DNA of 64,000 nucleotides from Polyangium sp. 6x1. Its GTDB lineage: Bacteria > Myxococcota_A > Polyangia > Polyangiales > Polyangiaceae. The stretch's first letter is position 1, and each line of letters opens with the position of its first letter. Of this stretch, positions 60,203 to 64,000 are shown in pieces. The notes under the pieces were generated by a model. That model did not search any database and was not told where the DNA came from. It saw only the letters and a program-made list of their open reading frames with translations. The stretch covers positions 1 to 64,000 of the forward strand of contig NZ_JARZHH010000003.1 in NCBI RefSeq assembly GCF_029946515.1. Direction: 5' to 3'. The translations under genes were made by a program, and so were the position numbers.

Positions 60203-62155
60203 ATGGTCGCCCCAACCCCCGAAACTCCTTCGCCCCTCGACCAGCCACCGAACTCCGCGCCGATCGACGGCGCCCTCGCTCCCCTCGACGACCCCGACGC
60301 CGCGCTCGCCGCGGGCCCGACGAGCCGCCGCAATTTCCTTGCGGGCGGCATCGCCGCGGCCGCCGCGCTCGTCGGGGGCGACGCCCTCGCCTTTGGCAGT
60401 GGCGGGGATCCGGTCTACCGGATCCACCCGGCCATCGGCATCGCCCGCGTCGGCAACGCCGACCCGGACACGTACTTCATCGGCCCCGAAATCCCGGGCC
60501 AGCCGCCCCTCGGCAGCGCCCCCGGCACCGCCGTGCCGTCGTACAAGGTCGACGGCAAAGTCAAACCCCAGGCCGCACGTTTCCGCATTTTCGAGTATCG
60601 CTGGATCGGCGGCAAATTGACGCTGATTCGCGAGGTCACGCTCGGCACGCCCGGCGTCATCGACATCACCTGGACGGCGCACCTCGCCAACAAGAAGGCG
60701 TCCTTCCACAAGTTCTACGGCATGGCCGGCGAGAAGGGGCCGCCGGGGCCGCTGCGGAATGCGTCGGTCGCGGATCGGCGCTCGCTCGAGATCGATTTCG
60801 GCCCGCGCTCGATCAGCGGCTCCTCCGAAGGCCCCGTCAAGTTCCGCCCGGGCACGAGCGACGACCCCTCCCAGGAGTCGTGTCCGCTCGGCGCGGACGG
60901 CGAGCCCGTCATCAAATACCTCGGCCAGCTCCGCACGGACGTCGAGGGGCGGCTCATCGTGCTCGGCGGCAAGGGGCACGCCCGATACAACACGGCCACG
61001 CCCCCGGACCTCCCCTCGTACGCGAACAACGACGGCTGGTTCGACGACATCTCCGACGGCCCGGTGACGGCCGTGGTGACGATCGAGGATGGCAATGGCG
61101 GCGTGCGAAACGTCCCGGTCGACGCGGCCGGCGGAGCGTGGGTGCTCGTCGGCCCGCCCGATTTCGCGCCGAACGTCACGAGCGCGGTCACGCTTTACGA
61201 CATCCTCTATGACATGGCCGTGCGCGAGCTGCCCGTCCCGCACGACAACGCGCTCTACGATCCGGGTGGCCCGCTCGCGCGCCTCCGGCAGCTCGCGTCC
61301 GATTACCAGCCGTCCGGCGCGGTGGAGTTCCCGGACTTCCTGCCCGATTTCACCACCGAGATCCGCCCGATCTTCGCGCGCGGCGGCGGCTATCGCTGGG
61401 TCATCAAGTCGGCGGGGGACAAACACGGACCCCTCTTCGATCCGACGCTGGGCGATCCCTCCCCGCAATACGCCAAGACGCGCAAAGGCTTCTTCGGGGC
61501 CATGCGCGCGCCGAACGGGGCCGAGGTCCCGAAGGGAAAGGGGAGCATGCCGCTCCTGCTCGGGGACGACCCCTACAACAACCAGGCGCCCGACTACGAG
61601 CAGCGCCTGGCCGTCACGCCGACGCAGTTCGGGCTCTTGCGCAACTGGGCGAACGGGCAGTTCGTCCCGGGCCCGGTCGCGGTCCCGCCTTCGGGGATCA
61701 CGCCGCACGGCCTCGATCGCGCCCAGCTCGAGGCGGCCTCCGGCGGCGCGTTTTTCCCGGGCATCGAGGTGGGCTGGCAAATCCGCAATGCCTCGCTGTT
61801 CATCGAGCCCTTCCGGCTCGACCTCCAGGCGACGAGCGGCTACTGGGGCGAGGACGCCCCCATCGGGCCGGGGCATTTCTCGCGGCAGATGGCGCTGCCC
61901 TGGCATGCCGATTTCACCGATTGCGCGGCCGAGGGCAACCGGGGCTGGTGGCCGTCGATCCGGCCGGATGACGTCTTCCCCGACGCCGAGGCCACGACGC
62001 GCGTCCCGTGGGCGCGGGCCACGCATCGCTTCGGGAGCGGCAAGACCGAGGTCCAGCACGAGGACATGGTCGACAACTGGTACAAGTTCGGATTCGTCGT
62101 ACGGCAGCCGGACAAGACGCAGATCGAGACCGAGCGCGCGCCGCACATTCCCTGA
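60203..62155 (+). CDS. LodA-like (CTQ-dependent oxidase family) with a Tat signal
   Basis: 650 residues. The N-terminus has a Tat motif SRRNFLAGG followed by a hydrophobic stretch and an ALA cleavage site. YRIHPAIGIARVGN opens the LodA domain. Near the C-terminus, PWHADFTDC holds the expected CTQ cysteine and a Trp in DNWYKFGFVV lies 52 residues later, a plausible cross-link partner (65 apart in LodA, as I recall). Family members oxidise lysine or glycine, make H2O2 and need a flavoprotein LodB to form the cofactor; no LodB is adjacent here. Tat export of a LodA-like protein is unusual. Confidence 0.85.
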   Translation: MVAPTPETPSPLDQPPNSAPIDGALAPLDDPDAALAAGPTSRRNFLAGGIAAAAALVGGDALAFGSGGDPVYRIHPAIGIARVGNADPDTYFIGPEIPGQPPLGSAPGTAVPSYKVDGKVKPQAARFRIFEYRWIGGKLTLIREVTLGTPGVIDITWTAHLANKKASFHKFYGMAGEKGPPGPLRNASVADRRSLEIDFGPRSISGSSEGPVKFRPGTSDDPSQESCPLGADGEPVIKYLGQLRTDVEGRLIVLGGKGHARYNTATPPDLPSYANNDGWFDDISDGPVTAVVTIEDGNGGVRNVPVDAAGGAWVLVGPPDFAPNVTSAVTLYDILYDMAVRELPVPHDNALYDPGGPLARLRQLASDYQPSGAVEFPDFLPDFTTEIRPIFARGGGYRWVIKSAGDKHGPLFDPTLGDPSPQYAKTRKGFFGAMRAPNGAEVPKGKGSMPLLLGDDPYNNQAPDYEQRLAVTPTQFGLLRNWANGQFVPGPVAVPPSGITPHGLDRAQLEAASGGAFFPGIEVGWQIRNASLFIEPFRLDLQATSGYWGEDAPIGPGHFSRQMALPWHADFTDCAAEGNRGWWPSIRPDDVFPDAEATTRVPWARATHRFGSGKTEVQHEDMVDNWYKFGFVVRQPDKTQIETERAPHIP

Positions 62156-62274
62156 GCATTCCTGCCCCCCGCCCCCCGGCGTTCGCTCCGAACCGTAGCG
62201 CCACAGACAGAACACCGACGCGGGCGTCCCAGGTGCGTTGACGCTCCTGCCTCCCCGGTGCGACCATCCCGGCC

Positions 62275-63162
62275 ATGCAGGAAACGATGAACCACGTCAG
62301 CGCGGGCCTCACGAGCTTGAAGACCACGCTCGTCGAGTTCGCCGTGCGGTACGGGCTTCAGATCCTCGGCGCGTCCGTCATCGTCTTCGTCGGGCTCAAG
62401 GCCGCGGGATACCTGACCCGGATGCTCGACGCGTGGCTCGAAAAGAGGACCACGATCGACGTCGCGCTCCGGACCCTCCTCGTCCGCCTGCTCCGCCTCG
62501 TCGTCGTCGGCGCCACGATCGTCATTGCCGCCGAGAAGATCGGCGTCCCCGTCGCCTCGCTCATCGCCGGCCTCGGCGTCGCCGGCGTCGGCATCGGCCT
62601 CGCGATGCAGGGCGTGCTTTCGAACCTCATCGCGGGCATGACGATCTTTTTCCTCAAGCCCTTCAAGGTCGGCGAATACATCGACGTCCTCAAGGAGCAC
62701 GGCGAGGTCGTCGATATCACGTTGTTCTCGACGACCCTGCGCCACACCGATCAATCCCTGATCGTCATCCCGAACCGCCAGATTTCCGGGGAAATCCTGC
62801 ACAACTACGGGACGAAGCGCCAGCTCGACATCGAGATCGGCATTGCGTACGCCTCCGATATCGGCAAGGCGATCGACGTCGCGACGGAGACGGTCCTCGC
62901 CGATCCGCGTGTCCTCCGCGAGCCCGCGCCGCTCATCGGCATTCGCAAGGTGGGCGACGCCGTGCTCACGATCTCGGCGCGCCCCTGGGTGCCCGTCCCC
63001 GACTTCGAGCAGGCGCACCTCGGCCTGTATCGCGCGCTCGTCGAGGCGTTCCGCGAGCACGGCGTCGACATGCCCTTCCCCCAGCGCGAGATCCGCGTGG
63101 TCCACGCGGAGACCGGCGCGACGCGGGCCGTCCTCGGCGCGCCGGTCGTCAAGGTCAACTGA
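62275..63162 (+). CDS. MscS-family mechanosensitive channel
   Basis: 295 residues. Three membrane helices (about 22-45, 65-85 and 90-125), the last being the pore helix: GLGVAGVGIGLAMQGVLSNLIAG, followed by the beta domain FKVGEYIDV...IVIPNRQISG and a cytoplasmic vestibule. Small-conductance type, opened by membrane tension and protecting against hypo-osmotic shock. It converges on the LRR lipoprotein gene, stops 9 nt apart. Confidence 0.92.
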   Translation: MQETMNHVSAGLTSLKTTLVEFAVRYGLQILGASVIVFVGLKAAGYLTRMLDAWLEKRTTIDVALRTLLVRLLRLVVVGATIVIAAEKIGVPVASLIAGLGVAGVGIGLAMQGVLSNLIAGMTIFFLKPFKVGEYIDVLKEHGEVVDITLFSTTLRHTDQSLIVIPNRQISGEILHNYGTKRQLDIEIGIAYASDIGKAIDVATETVLADPRVLREPAPLIGIRKVGDAVLTISARPWVPVPDFEQAHLGLYRALVEAFREHGVDMPFPQREIRVVHAETGATRAVLGAPVVKVN

Positions 63163-63171
63163 CGCGGGTGG

Positions 63172-63975
63172 TCACTCGTCGTGCACCTTGAGCCCCGGGA
63201 TGCCCAGCATCACGGCCTGACCGCTCACGGCCGAGCCCGCGATGTGCAGGTTCTTCAGGTTCTTGAGCCCCTTCAGCGGCGAAAGATCGGTCACGCGCGT
63301 GTTCTTCATCTGAAGCATCTCGAGCTTCGTCAGCTTGGAGAGCGGCGTCAGATCCGTCACCTCGGTCTCGTCGATCTGCAGCTCCGTCAGGCTCGTCAGC
63401 CCTGACAGCGGCGTGAGATCCTTGACCGGCGTCCGGCCGATATCGAGCCGATCGAGCTTCGCGAGGCCCGCGAGCGGCGTGAGGTCTTTGACCTGCGTGG
63501 CCGCGATGCGAAGCGACTCGATCGTCGTGAGCGTCTTCAGCGGGCTCAGATCTTCGATCTTCCCGGGCGGCAGGTAGACGCCCTTCACCGACGTGAACAG
63601 CGGGAAGATGCACGGGTCGATCTCGTCGAGCTTCACCTCGGTGAGCTTCAGCGTCTTCACTTTGCCGAGGTCCGCCTTCGTCAGCGCGCCCTCGGGCTTC
63701 TGCGCCTGGCTGCGCACGGCGTTCTCGAACGCCGGATCCGTGAACGTGATCGTCGCGTCCTTCGAGCACACGACGTCCTTCTTCTTCGGCGGCGGGGCCG
63801 GCTCCGCGGCGCTCGGCGTGGGCGCGGGCGTGGGCGCCTGTGCGGCGGAGGCGACGGGCGCGGCGCTCGGCTTCGGGGGCGCGGCGTCGGGCTTCTTTTC
63901 GTCGCATCCGACGAGCGACGTGAGGGCGATCGAGAGGGCGAAACCCGCGAGGGGAGCGATCGTTCGGGGCAGCAT
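63172..63975 (-). CDS. Leucine-rich-repeat lipoprotein
   Basis: 267 residues from ATG 63975. Lipobox LVGC (Cys24), a Pro/Ala spacer (about 28-66), then about six 22-residue repeats of the form DLTPLxxLTxLxxLxIxxTxV, the SDS22/internalin type. Four Cys flank the repeats. A surface binding protein. The promoter is beyond the window end (25 bases remain). Confidence 0.85.
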   Translation of the reverse strand: MLPRTIAPLAGFALSIALTSLVGCDEKKPDAAPPKPSAAPVASAAQAPTPAPTPSAAEPAPPPKKKDVVCSKDATITFTDPAFENAVRSQAQKPEGALTKADLGKVKTLKLTEVKLDEIDPCIFPLFTSVKGVYLPPGKIEDLSPLKTLTTIESLRIAATQVKDLTPLAGLAKLDRLDIGRTPVKDLTPLSGLTSLTELQIDETEVTDLTPLSKLTKLEMLQMKNTRVTDLSPLKGLKNLKNLHIAGSAVSGQAVMLGIPGLKVHDE

Positions 63976-64000
63976 CGGCGCCGATGGTACAAGGGCCGTC

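Noticed and set aside
60101-62215. Reverse-strand frame of 704 residues
   Set aside because: Antisense to the LodA-like gene, compositionally biased, no domain.
1-64000. tRNA, rRNA, transposase, integrase or prophage genes
   Set aside because: None was recognised in reading both strands; palindromes present are short and not flanked by transposase genes.

Overview
The window is high-GC, gene-dense chromosomal DNA from what looks like a myxobacterium (phylum Myxococcota, most like the Polyangiales). The pointers are the many lipoproteins with Gly-rich tethers behind the lipobox, DUF4215/MopE-type Cys-rich repeat proteins, Hanks-type Ser/Thr kinases with a C-terminal membrane anchor, RsbR/STAS proteins, and a sigma-54-type promoter. 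No rRNA, tRNA, CRISPR array, integrase or transposase was seen. 54 protein genes are called. Where an ORF could be extended upstream, starts were chosen from ribosome-binding sites, signal peptides and 1-4 nt overlaps.

Layout. 0-8.7 kb: histidine kinase, phospholipase C-like lipoprotein, an unknown helical protein behind a 21/43-bp tandem-repeat block, a hydrolase, a GNAT acetyltransferase, two related small secreted Cys-rich proteins of lower GC, and a propeller-like lipoprotein. 8.8-17.5 kb: a 1109-residue DUF4215/PPC lipoprotein, then a tight reverse-strand operon of two paralogous membrane proteins, a membrane/coiled-coil protein, an OmpR-type regulator, its sensor kinase and a hydrolase. 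17.6-26 kb: epimerase, alcohol dehydrogenase with a sigma-54-like promoter, two divergent Cys-rich lipoproteins, and a two-gene module of a membrane-anchored calcineurin-like phosphoesterase and a membrane-anchored coiled-coil protein with a prokaryotic-YEATS-like domain. 26-36.6 kb: two kinase modules, each a Ser/Thr kinase plus a signal-peptide/two-TM partner plus a secreted lipoprotein, separated by an ECF sigma factor and a matrixin-type protease.

36.7-40.7 kb holds one 1335-residue protein that joins topoisomerase III to RecQ helicase, with a long nested palindrome in the DNA of the linker. 41-52 kb: a styrene-monooxygenase-like flavoprotein with DedA/VTT and HEAT genes, hydrolases including a divergent pair of secreted paralogues, a P460-like c-type cytochrome, a STAS-like protein, an ABC-F ATPase and a secreted MVL-like mannan-binding lectin. 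52-64 kb: six-hairpin glycosidase-like lipoprotein, class III aminotransferase, Maf pyrophosphatase and RsbR-like protein in one run; MATE transporter divergent from an ATP-grasp enzyme; a Tat-exported LodA-like quinoprotein; MscS channel; LRR lipoprotein.

The main themes are envelope and surface proteins and their signalling. The strongest candidates for something undescribed are the phosphoesterase/YEATS-like membrane pair (22729-25025), the TopoIII-RecQ fusion with its palindromic linker DNA, and the paralogous membrane-protein/two-component operon (12282-17451). All function calls come from reading motifs; no database search was possible.
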